Of a stretch of 64,000 nt of DNA, positions 25,926 to 34,746 are shown in pieces. Below the pieces are notes generated by a model. That model saw nothing but the letters and a program-made list of their open reading frames with translations, was not told the origin of the DNA and made no database searches. The stretch is taken from assembly GCA_025060475.1 (NCBI GenBank), contig JANXBZ010000010.1, positions 29,054 through 93,053 on the forward strand, in the 5' to 3' direction. The translations under genes and the position numbers were made by a program. Origin of the DNA: Dictyoglomus sp. (lineage in GTDB: Bacteria > Dictyoglomota > Dictyoglomia > Dictyoglomales > Dictyoglomaceae). Positions within the stretch are counted from its first letter, which is position 1, and each line of letters opens with the position of its first letter.

Positions 25926-27722
25926 ATGCCATATAGTTTAAAAGAAGACGAAAAATTAGAAGAAAAAGTAAGTCTTGAGATATTAAAAAGACTATTTAAA
26001 TATCTAAAACCCTTTAAAAAAGAAATATTTATAGCTTTTTTCTTAATATTCTTAGTAATGATAGTAGATCTTGCAAATCCGTATTTCATGAAACTTGCTA
26101 TAGATGAATATATCAAAAACAAAGACTCAAAAAGATTAATATTAGTGGGAGTAATAATTTTAATACTAAACTTAATCTCTGCTTTCTCCTCAAAAAAGAG
26201 AACAGAAAGAATAGCAAAAATAACCCACGCTGTACTTTTAAATATAAGACAAGATTTATATAATCATATTCAAAAACTTTCCTTCAGTTTTTTTGACGAA
26301 AGACCTGTTGGAAAAATCTTAGCAAGAGTTATAGGAGATGTAAATTCTCTTACCAATTTCTTTAATATGAGTATAACAAACTTAATTCCTGATACTGCAG
26401 TCATTATTGCTACTTCTTTTATTATGTTCTATCTTAATCCAAAACTAGCTTTAATAGGCTTAAGTACACTACCCTTTTTAATAATAACTCTTTTTTATAT
26501 CCAAGTTGTAAGTAGAAAAAGATGGCAGGTAGTAAGGAAGAAAAACTCAACTCTTAATGCCTTTACTCATGAAAATTTTTCAGGAATAAAGGTAGTTAAA
26601 TACTTTACTGCTGAGAAATACAGAAAAAATTTATTTTCCGAATTAGCATGGGATGTCAGATCTGCTTTTGTAAAGGCTGTAAGAATAAATGATATGTTTT
26701 GGCCCATGGTAGAGTTTTCTTGGGGTATTGGTACTGTTATTACCTTTTATTTTGGCATAAAAATGATAAATACAGGGGATATTACTGTGGGACTTCTTAT
26801 TGCTTTTACTAACTATATATCCATGTTTTGGAGACCTATCATGAACCTAAGTAATTTCTATAACAGTTTAATCATTGGTATGGCAAGCGCAGAAAGAATA
26901 TTTGAAATTATGGATATTAGTCCTAATATTTTTGAAGATAAAAATGCCATAGATTTAAATATAAAAGGAGAGGTTGAATTTAGAAACGTATCCTTTTCTT
27001 ATGATGGAAGAAAAAAAGTTCTAGACAACATAAGTTTTAAAGTAAAACCAGGAGAGAAAATTGCCTTAGTAGGACACACAGGAGCTGGGAAAACTACTAT
27101 TGTAAATTTAATATGTAGATTTTATGATCCTCAAGAAGGAGAAATTTTAATTGATGGGGTTAATATAAAAAAGATAAAACTAAAAAGTTTAAGAGAACAG
27201 ATTGCAGTAATGTTTCAAGACACTTTTCTATTTTCAGGAAGTGTTTTAGATAATATTAGATATGGAAATCTTTCTGCCGATTTTAACCAAGTAATGGAAA
27301 CAGCTAAAAAAGTATATGCTCATGATTTTATCATTTCTTTAGAAAAAGGGTATGAAACCAATGTACAAGAAAGAGGAACAAGACTCTCCATAGGCCAAAG
27401 ACAACTTATTTCTCTAGCAAGAACTTTAATTGCAAATCCAAAGATTTTAATTCTCGATGAAGCAACTGCAAGTATAGATACCCACACAGAAAGACTTCTT
27501 CAGAAAGGGATAGAAAGATTATTAGAGGGAAGAACAGCTTTTATTATCGCCCATAGACTTTCCACAATACAAAATGTAGACAGAATATTTGTTGTAGAAG
27601 ATGGAAAAATTGTGGAAATAGGAACCCACGAAGAACTCATGAAAAAGAAGGGAATTTATTATGAAATGTTTACATCCCAATTCAAATATTGGGAAGAAAA
27701 GGAGAAAGAAATCGTCTCTTGA
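25926..27722 (+). CDS. ABC exporter half-transporter, catalytic partner
   Basis: 598 residues: a transmembrane domain (about 25-310) and an ATPase domain with Walker A GHTGAGKTT, FQDTFLFSGSV, Walker B ILILDEATASID with the normal catalytic Glu, and IIAHRLST. The signature is RLSIGQRQL, where LSGGQ is usual. The noncanonical signature here and Asp in the partner both fall in the same composite site, so one of the two ATP sites is expected to be inactive. The ATG follows the previous stop with no gap, so translation is coupled. It ends one base from the convergent DinB-fold gene. Confidence 0.92.
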   Translation: MPYSLKEDEKLEEKVSLEILKRLFKYLKPFKKEIFIAFFLIFLVMIVDLANPYFMKLAIDEYIKNKDSKRLILVGVIILILNLISAFSSKKRTERIAKITHAVLLNIRQDLYNHIQKLSFSFFDERPVGKILARVIGDVNSLTNFFNMSITNLIPDTAVIIATSFIMFYLNPKLALIGLSTLPFLIITLFYIQVVSRKRWQVVRKKNSTLNAFTHENFSGIKVVKYFTAEKYRKNLFSELAWDVRSAFVKAVRINDMFWPMVEFSWGIGTVITFYFGIKMINTGDITVGLLIAFTNYISMFWRPIMNLSNFYNSLIIGMASAERIFEIMDISPNIFEDKNAIDLNIKGEVEFRNVSFSYDGRKKVLDNISFKVKPGEKIALVGHTGAGKTTIVNLICRFYDPQEGEILIDGVNIKKIKLKSLREQIAVMFQDTFLFSGSVLDNIRYGNLSADFNQVMETAKKVYAHDFIISLEKGYETNVQERGTRLSIGQRQLISLARTLIANPKILILDEATASIDTHTERLLQKGIERLLEGRTAFIIAHRLSTIQNVDRIFVVEDGKIVEIGTHEELMKKKGIYYEMFTSQFKYWEEKEKEIVS

Positions 27723-27723
27723 C

Positions 27724-28188
27724 CTATACCTCAACCCCCATAAGTTGTAAGAGTATTACTATTTGACCTACATGATAACAATCATGGCTAATAATACCAT
27801 AAAGATTCTCCTCCAATGTACCATATTCCCCAAAAGGTTTTTCTAAGTCCTCATCATTTCTATACTTAAGAAGATCAATTAATTTTTTGTGAGAGCTTTT
27901 TAATTTTTCTATAGTATTTTTCCATTCCTCTTCAGAAGGATTCTCAGGAGTTCTAAAGTCCTCCTCAGATGGCTCTCTTCCCTCTAAAAGACTTATTACG
28001 TATTCCTTTCCAGAGATTAAATGATTTACAATTTCCCAGATAGAGTTTACCTTTTCCTCCTTCCATATTGCTTCCTTTACAGAAACCTTTTCGAGAATAT
28101 CTAAAACTGAATGAGACCAAAGACCTGCATTTTTTTGAAAAGCTTTATCTATATAATTAATAAGATTTTCTAATCTTGATTTATTCAT
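27724..28188 (-). CDS. DinB-fold family protein
   Basis: 154 residues, a four-helix bundle of the DinB/YfiT group. The likely metal ligands are His52 in VNHLISGK and the HxxxH of SHDCYHVGQI near the C-terminus. The N-terminal helix LINYIDKAFQKNAGLWSHSVLDIL is also typical. Relatives act as thiol-dependent S-transferases or metal hydrolases, and many have no known role. A poly-G ribosome site (GGGGG) precedes the ATG. It stands alone between the ABC exporter and the divergent HD-GYP gene. Confidence 0.82.
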   Translation of the reverse strand: MNKSRLENLINYIDKAFQKNAGLWSHSVLDILEKVSVKEAIWKEEKVNSIWEIVNHLISGKEYVISLLEGREPSEEDFRTPENPSEEEWKNTIEKLKSSHKKLIDLLKYRNDEDLEKPFGEYGTLEENLYGIISHDCYHVGQIVILLQLMGVEV

Positions 28189-28238
28189 AAAAAACCCCCT
28201 TTTTTAATTTATCTCTTTTCTTTTTGGATTTATTGTAG

Positions 28239-28253
28239 CATAATTTAAATACT
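28239..28253 (+). promoter_or_regulatory. -10 element directly before the GAF/HD-GYP gene
   Basis: CATAAT (28239-28244) lies nine bases before the ATG at 28254. No Shine-Dalgarno site is visible and no good -35 is found, so the site is only suggestive of a leaderless start. Confidence 0.35.
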
Positions 28254-29678
28254 ATGTCATATATTGAATTACTTCTTAAGATTAAAAATGAATTAGACAA
28301 AGAAGAAGATTTTAAGGAGAGTATAGAAAGAATTAATATTCTCTTAAGGGAAAACTTAGGAATTTCCATAAAATTAGAAGTCTTAGAAAATCCTATTTGT
28401 CCTAAAGAAGATATTTCAGATAGAAATTTCTATACTGTTATTCAAACCATTTATTCATCATTTATATTTAATGCAATAAATAAAAATAAAGCCTTAGATA
28501 AGGAAGACATTGCGTTTATTAAAATTCTAGCCCTATTTATTAAAGAACAAATAGAAAAAAATGAAAGAAAAACATTAAGAGATTTTACCTTTTCTTTGCT
28601 TTCTAAAAGAAATATCAATGAGCTCTTTGAAGAAATTTTAAAAGAATTAGAAAAGATTGTGCCTTATACCTCTGCGAGTATAGGGATCCTAGAAAAAGAT
28701 ACTCTTCAGTATCTTTGTTTTCGTGGATTTGAGAAGTACAGTGCAGATAAATTTATGAAATCCTTTAAAATGGAAAGAAAAAAATTTCATACTCTTGATA
28801 CTGTTTTAAAAACAAAAAATCCTCTTCTTATCGAAAATACAGAAGATTATCCTTTTTGGCTTCATATTCCCGAAACTTCTTGGATAAAATCTTTTCTTAT
28901 GATTCCTATAATTTATAAAGATGAAATTACAGGTATCATCAGTTTTGATAGTGATAAAGCTTATACCTTTTCTAAAGAAGATATAGAAAAAGTAAATTCT
29001 ATAATTCCAATTCTTGCTCTTTCCTTTGAAAATGTAAAACTTTATGAATCTCTTAAAAAGGAATTGGAAGAAAAAATTATAATCGGAAAGAAACTTCAAT
29101 CTTCTCTCTATCAGGTAATAAAGGTAGCATCAGATCTTGTCGAGACAAAAGACCCCTATACCGCTGGACATCAAAAAGAAGTAGCAAGAATCTCCATTAT
29201 CATAGGAAGAGAAATGGGTTTATCTCAAGAAAGACTAAGATTTATTGCCATATGTGCTCTTCTTCATGATCTAGGAAAAATTGCCATTCCTTCGGAAATA
29301 TTAAACAAACCATCCATCTTGAATCCCCTTGAAAGAGCTCTTGTAAACACTCATCCTGAAATAGGATATAATATTCTTAAAAAGATAGATATCTTAGGAG
29401 AAGTAGCACCTGTGGTATATCAGCATCATGAAAGATGGGATGGTTCAGGATATCCTTTAAATTTAAAGAATAACGAGATTCTTCTTGAGGCAAGAATAAT
29501 TGCGGTAGCAGATGTAGCTGAAGCCATGACTTCCCACAGACCTTACCGCCCTGCCCTACCCTTTGAGTTTGTATTAAAAGAATTATCAGAGAAAAAAGGA
29601 ATACTTTATGATCCCTTAGTGGTAGATGCCTTTTTAGAGGCATATAGAAAAGGAAAGATAAAACCTAAAAGGTTATAA
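28254..29678 (+). CDS. GAF-domain HD-GYP phosphodiesterase
   Basis: 474 residues. After an N-terminal helical region, residues about 115-265 look like a GAF sensor (RNINELFEEILKELEKIVPYTSASIGIL ... FLMIPIIYKDEITGIISFDS). The HD-GYP domain follows with HQKEVARIS, ICALLHDLGKIAIP (HD pair), NTHPEIGYNILKKI and QHHERWDGSGYPLNLK (GYP). It should hydrolyse cyclic di-GMP or a related dinucleotide. It is soluble. Together with the GGDEF protein at 41683 it shows that the organism uses cyclic dinucleotide signalling. The start lacks a ribosome site. Confidence 0.92.
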   Translation: MSYIELLLKIKNELDKEEDFKESIERINILLRENLGISIKLEVLENPICPKEDISDRNFYTVIQTIYSSFIFNAINKNKALDKEDIAFIKILALFIKEQIEKNERKTLRDFTFSLLSKRNINELFEEILKELEKIVPYTSASIGILEKDTLQYLCFRGFEKYSADKFMKSFKMERKKFHTLDTVLKTKNPLLIENTEDYPFWLHIPETSWIKSFLMIPIIYKDEITGIISFDSDKAYTFSKEDIEKVNSIIPILALSFENVKLYESLKKELEEKIIIGKKLQSSLYQVIKVASDLVETKDPYTAGHQKEVARISIIIGREMGLSQERLRFIAICALLHDLGKIAIPSEILNKPSILNPLERALVNTHPEIGYNILKKIDILGEVAPVVYQHHERWDGSGYPLNLKNNEILLEARIIAVADVAEAMTSHRPYRPALPFEFVLKELSEKKGILYDPLVVDAFLEAYRKGKIKPKRL

Positions 29679-29708
29679 TAATATATAATATTCTTGGGGA
29701 GAGATTTT

Positions 29709-30743
29709 ATGAAGAAAAAAAAGATGATCACAATAAAGGATATAGCACGAGAAGCAAAGGTAAGTCCAACTACTGTATCAAATGTAATCCATAAAAATTA
29801 CCAGCATGTATCCCTAGAAACAGCAAAGAGAATAGAGAAAATAATAAAAGAAAAAGGATACATTCCCAATATGCTTGCAAGATCCTTAGTAAAAAGACAC
29901 TCTAAAATCATCGGAGTTATAAATTGTCTTATTCCCACAGAAAGAGGAAGTTTTGTCCAAGATCCTTTTCATACAGTTTTTATTGGAGGAGTAGAAAAGG
30001 AACTAAGTAAAAGAGGATATTTTATCATGCTAAGGACTGTAAATGAAAAAGAAGAATTAAATACTCTTCTTAAAAATTGGAATTTAGCTGGAGTAATTAT
30101 TACAGGAATTTTTGAAGACGAATTCTATCAGGTATTAAAAACTTCTGAAATTCCTGTAGTTTTGATTGATAGTTATGTTTTTGATAACTCATTTTTAAAG
30201 GTTGGTTTAGAAGATTTTAAAGGGGGATATTTAGCAACTAAATATTTAATAGAAAAAGGGCATAAAAATATTTTATTTGTATCTCCAAAAATAAAACCAA
30301 AGGGAGTATTGGAAGAAAGGTTAAAGGGATATAAAAAAGCCTTAGAAGAGGCAGGTATATCCTTTAAAGATAAAAATATTTATGAACATGGAACAAGAAT
30401 TGATGAATGTATTGCTTTAGGAAAGAAAATAAGTAATAGAGATGATATAACCGCTATTTTTGTAACCGCTGATATTATGGCTGCAGGAATTATGAGTGGT
30501 TTAATAGAAAAGGGAGTAAAAATTCCCGATGATATTTCCATTATAGGTTTTGACGATTTAGAGATAGGTCTTATTACCAATCCAAGATTAACCACTATAC
30601 ATCAGGATGTTGAAAGGAAAGGAATAATAGCAGCTCAAATGATTGTAGAACAGATTGAAGGACAAAAAATAAAAAAAAGGGAAGTTATATTACCCGTTTA
30701 TATAGTTGAGAGAGAAAGTGTGAAAGATTTAAATAAATTTTGA
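29709..30743 (+). CDS. LacI family transcriptional regulator
   Basis: 344 residues from the ATG at 29709, chosen over an upstream alternative because GGGGAGAG is spaced for it. The HTH is ITIKDIAREAKVSPTTVSNVIHKNYQHVSLETAKRIEKIIKEKGYIPNMLARSL, followed by a periplasmic-binding-protein-like sensor with IIGFDDLEIGLITNPRLTTIHQD. A TATAAT lies upstream at the end of the HD-GYP gene. It precedes an ABC importer and glycosidase operon, whose upstream region has two TTTAACGTTAAA palindromes with the central CG of LacI operators. It probably represses that operon until a sugar is bound. Confidence 0.93.
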   Translation: MKKKKMITIKDIAREAKVSPTTVSNVIHKNYQHVSLETAKRIEKIIKEKGYIPNMLARSLVKRHSKIIGVINCLIPTERGSFVQDPFHTVFIGGVEKELSKRGYFIMLRTVNEKEELNTLLKNWNLAGVIITGIFEDEFYQVLKTSEIPVVLIDSYVFDNSFLKVGLEDFKGGYLATKYLIEKGHKNILFVSPKIKPKGVLEERLKGYKKALEEAGISFKDKNIYEHGTRIDECIALGKKISNRDDITAIFVTADIMAAGIMSGLIEKGVKIPDDISIIGFDDLEIGLITNPRLTTIHQDVERKGIIAAQMIVEQIEGQKIKKREVILPVYIVERESVKDLNKF

Positions 30744-30855
30744 GAAAAAGAGAAAAAATTAAAGTAAAATGATAAAAAAGATCAATATTTTGGATAAAAT
30801 TATAAATTTTTCACTTTGTATATAATAATAAAAGTATTAAAATTTTTTTAGAACG

Positions 30856-30867
30856 TTTAACGTTAAA
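30856..30867. promoter_or_regulatory. LacI-type operator 1
   Basis: TTTAACGTTAAA is a perfect 12-bp palindrome with a central CG step. Its centre is 61 bp from that of the second site, about six helical turns, so looping between dimers is possible. A TATAAT at 30821-30826 lies upstream. Confidence 0.65.
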
Positions 30868-30900
30868 GTTAAAAGGAAAAAAATTGAGAAAGGGGGTATT

Positions 30901-30906
30901 TATAAT
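30901..30906 (+). promoter_or_regulatory. -10 element of the sugar-uptake operon
   Basis: TATAAT at 30901-30906 is the nearest -10 to the operon; its start point would fall in operator 2. The matching -35 is unclear. An alternative TATAAT at 30821-30826 would place both operators downstream of the start point. Confidence 0.4.
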
Positions 30907-30915
30907 TAAGAAATA

Positions 30916-30929
30916 GTTTAACGTTAAAC
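30916..30929. promoter_or_regulatory. LacI-type operator 2
   Basis: GTTTAACGTTAAAC is a perfect 14-bp palindrome. It follows the TATAAT at 30901-30906, so it covers the likely start point of the sugar-uptake operon. Confidence 0.7.
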
Positions 30930-30973
30930 CTTAAGAATCTCTTATCCTATTTTGCATAAGGAGGCGTATTAGA

Positions 30974-31489
30974 ATGAAAAAATATTTTTTAATTGTTTCC
31001 TTAATATTAGTTTCATTAATCACCTTTTCACTAAGTTCTGATGATTTTGTCGTAGCAACAAAATTTTCGGGACCAAACGAGGAAGGATATTGGGGACCAT
31101 ACGGACCTGCCTTCACTCTCAAAGACAATGTATTAATTTTTGATTCAAGCATTCCCAATGCATGGATGACTTTAAATTTTAAAGATGATTTCATGGAACC
31201 AGAGGATTATAGATATGTAGTAATCACTATGAGAGCAGATGATCCTGAGGATGCCCAAAATATTTTAATGACCTTTGGAGATATTAAAAAACCTATAAAA
31301 GATTGGAAGATAAAGCTAAAGACTGAATTTACTACTTATATATTAGATTTATTTGAATTCGGTCTTACTAAATGGGGTGATGGAACAAAAGCAGAACCTG
31401 ATTTTGCATTAAATAAAGCAACTGCAAAAAAAGCAAAACTTTTTGTACAAAGCATTATTCTCACTAACGATAAAGAAACTTTTGAATAA
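30974..31489 (+). CDS. Secreted protein of unknown function, 171 aa
   Basis: It has a signal peptide (residues 1-20, ending FSLSS) and a compact mature domain of about 150 residues. The pattern VVATKFSGPNEEGYWGPYGPAFTLKDNVLIFDSS and WMTLNFKDDF, with YRYVVITMRADD, looks like a beta-jelly-roll such as carbohydrate-binding modules have, but I do not recognise a family. AAGGAGG precedes the ATG. It is the first gene of the LacI-controlled uptake operon, 33 bases before the ABC binding protein, so a role in capturing the same glycan at the cell surface is plausible but unproven. Confidence 0.65.
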   Translation: MKKYFLIVSLILVSLITFSLSSDDFVVATKFSGPNEEGYWGPYGPAFTLKDNVLIFDSSIPNAWMTLNFKDDFMEPEDYRYVVITMRADDPEDAQNILMTFGDIKKPIKDWKIKLKTEFTTYILDLFEFGLTKWGDGTKAEPDFALNKATAKKAKLFVQSIILTNDKETFE

Positions 31490-31521
31490 ATCAAATTAAA
31501 AATTTTTTGGGGAGGTGGATC

Positions 31522-32904
31522 ATGTTTAAAAAATTATTCTTATTACTTCTTCTTACAACTCTTTTCTTTTTAGTAAGCAGTAATATTTTAGTTGCTCAAC
31601 AAAAAATAGTTTTAAGACTTGGGATGTGGCCTGAGCCTACTTTAAAAGGTGATGTAGAAATGTTTGAAAGATGGAAGAAAGAATTTGAAAAGAAATATCC
31701 TAATGTGCAAGTAGTTCCAGCAACTTATAAATACTCTCCCGATACTTTTGTTCCTTTAGCTGAATCTGGAAATTTACCTACTATTTTTGAAACATGGTTT
31801 ACAGAGCCTCAAAAATTGATTGCAGGAGGATTTGTAAAAGATATAACTAATGAACTTCGAAAAAAAGGCTGGGATAAATTAATGAACCCATCAGTAAAAA
31901 ATATTTTATCTAAGGATGGAAGAATTTATGGAGTTCCAAGAGATGCTTATGCCCTTGGAATGTATTTAAATCTTGATCTTTTCCAAAAAGCTGGATTAAT
32001 GAATCCTGATGGAACTCCTAATTATCCAAGAACATGGTCAGAACTCGCAAAATTTGCAAAAATTATAAAGGATAAAACAGGAAAAGCAGGTCTTTGTTTA
32101 TTAGCAAAGGATAATGCAGGAGGATGGCATTTCACTCAAATTGCTTGGAATTTTGGAGCAAAATTAGAAGTGCAAAGAGATGGAAAATGGTATGCCAATC
32201 TAAATTCAAAGGAAGTAATTTCCGCTATGAATTTTGTAAGGGATCTTAAGTGGAAATACAATGTACTAACCGACGATCCTACTAGTGAAGATTGGGGATC
32301 TGGCTTTGAAGCTATTGCTACAGGAAGATCCGCTATGTATCTTGGTGCTCAAGATGCGGTAAACCAACCCACTCAAGTTTATGGATTACCATTAGATAAA
32401 TTAGCAATAGTTCCTGTACCTGCAGGTCCTAAGGGGCATTATTCTTTAATGGGAGGAACTCCATACATGTTTAGCGCTAAGGCATCTTCTGAAGAAATAA
32501 TGGCAGCACTTAATTTTCTTGAGATTATGGGTAAAGCCCCTGTAGTTACCCCAGAATCTTTAGCAGGTATGAAAGCGGATGCGGAGAATAGGATAAGAAA
32601 TGGGGTTCCTGTAATTCCTTCCTTCCCAGCATGGATAGAACCTAATTGGTTGAAAGCTCAAGAAGATATTGTAAATAGATACAGAAATGTAAATATGGCT
32701 CTATATAATGATTATTATAATTGGATTAAGAAAAGGGGAGTTTTAAGACCAGAAGAGCCTCATTTGACCCAAGATATGTATGCAGAACTTACAAAGGTAC
32801 TTCAGGCAGTATTAACCAATAAGAATGCAGATATAGTTAAATTATTGGATACTGCTAATAAAAATCTCCAAAGTCTTTTAGATACATATATAAATAAGAA
32901 ATAG
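31522..32904 (+). CDS. ABC sugar transporter, substrate-binding protein
   Basis: 460 residues from the ATG at 31522, which has GGGAGGTGG just upstream. The signal peptide (residues 1-28, ending ILVAQ) has no lipobox cysteine. The mature protein is an extracellular solute-binding protein of the oligosaccharide (family 1) type: FERWKKEFEKKYPNVQVVPATYKYSPD, TIFETWFTEPQKLIAGGFVKDIT, DGRIYGVPRDAYALGMYLNLDLFQKAGL. The length suits larger glycans. It is followed by a stable hairpin and then two permeases. The ligand is probably an oligosaccharide released by the GH28/49-like or GH31 enzymes downstream. Confidence 0.92.
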   Translation: MFKKLFLLLLLTTLFFLVSSNILVAQQKIVLRLGMWPEPTLKGDVEMFERWKKEFEKKYPNVQVVPATYKYSPDTFVPLAESGNLPTIFETWFTEPQKLIAGGFVKDITNELRKKGWDKLMNPSVKNILSKDGRIYGVPRDAYALGMYLNLDLFQKAGLMNPDGTPNYPRTWSELAKFAKIIKDKTGKAGLCLLAKDNAGGWHFTQIAWNFGAKLEVQRDGKWYANLNSKEVISAMNFVRDLKWKYNVLTDDPTSEDWGSGFEAIATGRSAMYLGAQDAVNQPTQVYGLPLDKLAIVPVPAGPKGHYSLMGGTPYMFSAKASSEEIMAALNFLEIMGKAPVVTPESLAGMKADAENRIRNGVPVIPSFPAWIEPNWLKAQEDIVNRYRNVNMALYNDYYNWIKKRGVLRPEEPHLTQDMYAELTKVLQAVLTNKNADIVKLLDTANKNLQSLLDTYINKK

Positions 32905-32913
32905 ATATTAGGA

Positions 32914-32946
32914 AAAGCCAGGGTGCTTCTTTGGTACCCTGGCTTT
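32914..32946 (+). terminator. Intra-operon hairpin after the binding-protein gene
   Basis: Perfect 11-bp stem AAAGCCAGGGT/ACCCTGGCTTT over an 11-base loop, followed by CCTTCTTAGGAGG. The tail has few Ts, and the next gene's ribosome site starts at once. It probably protects the upstream mRNA and gives more binding protein than permease. Confidence 0.6.
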
Positions 32947-32965
32947 CCTTCTTAGGAGGTCTGAA

Positions 32966-33838
32966 ATGTTTAGAAAATATAGAAAAGATATATCAGGATG
33001 GCTAATCATGCTTCCTGGTATCATTCTTTTTAGTTTCTATATTTGGGAACCTCTATTAGCAAGTATTGTTATGTCCTTTTACTCTGCAAAGGGGATAAGA
33101 TTGGAAAGATTTGTAGGTTTACAGAATTATATAGCAGTCCTAAATCATCCTGACTTTAAATCTGCCTTTTCTAATACTTTTTCTTATACTTTTTGGTCTT
33201 TGATTATAGGATTTTTAGTTCCTATAATTCTTGCAATTATTCTTAATGAAATTATTCATTTTAAAGGATTTTTCAGAATTTCTATATATCTTCCCAATGT
33301 GATTCCTGGACTTGCTGTAACTATTATGTGGCTTTTCATATACAGAGCAGGAAGAACAGGACTTTTAAATATAATCCTTGGAAACTTTGGTTTTCCTCCT
33401 CAGGCTTGGCTCACCAAATCCCATTTAGTTATTCCTTTAATTGTTCTTTTCATGACATGGAGATCAGCAGGAGCAACAACTTTAATTTATCTTGCAGGAT
33501 TACAAGGTATAGATCAAGAGCTCTATGAAGCGGCAACTATAGATGGTGCTAATATATGGGCAAGATTAAAATATATTACTCTACCTCAAATATATAATTT
33601 AGCAAGAACTCTATTAATACTTCAAATAATTTTTGTTTTTCAAGTACTCTATGAGCCCTTAGTTCTCACTAATGGTGGCCCCAATAATGCTTCTATTTCT
33701 CTCATGCTTCTTGTATATAAATATGCCTTCGAAAAATTTGATTATCCAAAGGCAGTTTCTGTTTCTGTAATAATTGCATTAGTTTTGATCATATTGACAG
33801 GTTTATATAACAAATTAGTAAAGGAAAATGAAATGTAA
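32966..33838 (+). CDS. ABC sugar transporter permease (MalF-like)
   Basis: 290 residues with six membrane helices. The EAA loop is EAATIDGANIWARLKYITLPQI, which docks the ATPase. The N-terminus ISGWLIMLPGIILFSFYIWEPLL is typical of the first permease. TAGGAGGTC precedes the ATG. It pairs with the next permease and the binding protein to form a carbohydrate importer. No ATPase gene is nearby, so a shared MsiK/UgpC-type ATPase elsewhere is expected. Confidence 0.92.
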   Translation: MFRKYRKDISGWLIMLPGIILFSFYIWEPLLASIVMSFYSAKGIRLERFVGLQNYIAVLNHPDFKSAFSNTFSYTFWSLIIGFLVPIILAIILNEIIHFKGFFRISIYLPNVIPGLAVTIMWLFIYRAGRTGLLNIILGNFGFPPQAWLTKSHLVIPLIVLFMTWRSAGATTLIYLAGLQGIDQELYEAATIDGANIWARLKYITLPQIYNLARTLLILQIIFVFQVLYEPLVLTNGGPNNASISLMLLVYKYAFEKFDYPKAVSVSVIIALVLIILTGLYNKLVKENEM

Positions 33839-33851
33839 TGGGGGTTTTATA

Positions 33852-34724
33852 ATGTTTAGATCTTTTACAAAGGATAGTGGATTAATAAGAACCTTTGATT
33901 TAAAAAAGCCATCTATAAGAATAATATATATAATTCTTTTAATAATCTCTCTATTTATAGTTTTTATTGCCTTAGCTCCTATAATTTGGACTATCTTATC
34001 AGGATTTAAGTCATTAAGTGAGTTTGTAAATGAACCTAAACTTCTTCCAAGTTCCTATAATATAGGAAAATTTATTGAGACATGGAAGACATTAGAATTT
34101 ACTAGATTCTATATTAATTCTTTCATAGTAGTTATTGGAAGTATATTTTTTGCTGTTATAGGAAATGGACTTTTAGGTTATGCCCTTTCTAAAATAAGAC
34201 CAAGAGGATCTAAATTTATATACTTTCTAATCCTTTGGAGTCTAATGATTCCAGCTACTACGAGCATTGTACCTCTTTTTCTTAATATAGTAAAATTGAA
34301 GCTTCAAGGTTCTTTTCTTCCCCTATGGATGTCTGCAGGTGCCAATGCTTTCTTTGTTATCTTATATAAAAACTTTTTCGATTCTATACCTCAATCTGTT
34401 ATAGAAGCAGCAAGAATTGATGGATGTAATGAATGGTCTATTTTTTTCAAAATTGTATTTCCTTTAAGTTATTCCATTAATACTGTTGTCACTATTTTTA
34501 CTATCAATGCTTCTTGGTCTGATTTTCTTCTTCCCTATCTCTTACTAAATAACACGGGAAAGGAAACAGTAATGGTTAGATTGTTTTTATTTAGAAATAG
34601 TGTTGCTACAGATGTGGATATTATAAGAGCTGTTACCTTCTCAATAATTCCCCCAATTATTCTCTTTGCCTTTTTCCAAAAATATATGAGAGAAGGAATC
34701 TCAAATATAGGAGTAAAAGGATGA
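33852..34724 (+). CDS. ABC sugar transporter permease (MalG-like)
   Basis: 290 residues from the ATG at 33852; an earlier in-frame start overlaps the previous gene but would add eight residues of no permease character. Six membrane helices, with the EAA motif EAARIDGCNEWSIFFKIVFPLS. ALAPIIWTILSGFKSLSEF is the usual MalG-like first periplasmic boundary. The RBS GGGG lies 8-11 bases upstream. It is the second permease of the importer. Confidence 0.9.
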   Translation: MFRSFTKDSGLIRTFDLKKPSIRIIYIILLIISLFIVFIALAPIIWTILSGFKSLSEFVNEPKLLPSSYNIGKFIETWKTLEFTRFYINSFIVVIGSIFFAVIGNGLLGYALSKIRPRGSKFIYFLILWSLMIPATTSIVPLFLNIVKLKLQGSFLPLWMSAGANAFFVILYKNFFDSIPQSVIEAARIDGCNEWSIFFKIVFPLSYSINTVVTIFTINASWSDFLLPYLLLNNTGKETVMVRLFLFRNSVATDVDIIRAVTFSIIPPIILFAFFQKYMREGISNIGVKG

Positions 34725-34746
34725 TTTTTTTAGGGAGGTGCTTTTT

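Noticed and set aside
31507..31521. TTG start for the ABC binding protein at 31507
   Set aside because: The codon lies inside the Shine-Dalgarno region of the ATG at 31522, and the signal peptide begins properly at MFKK.
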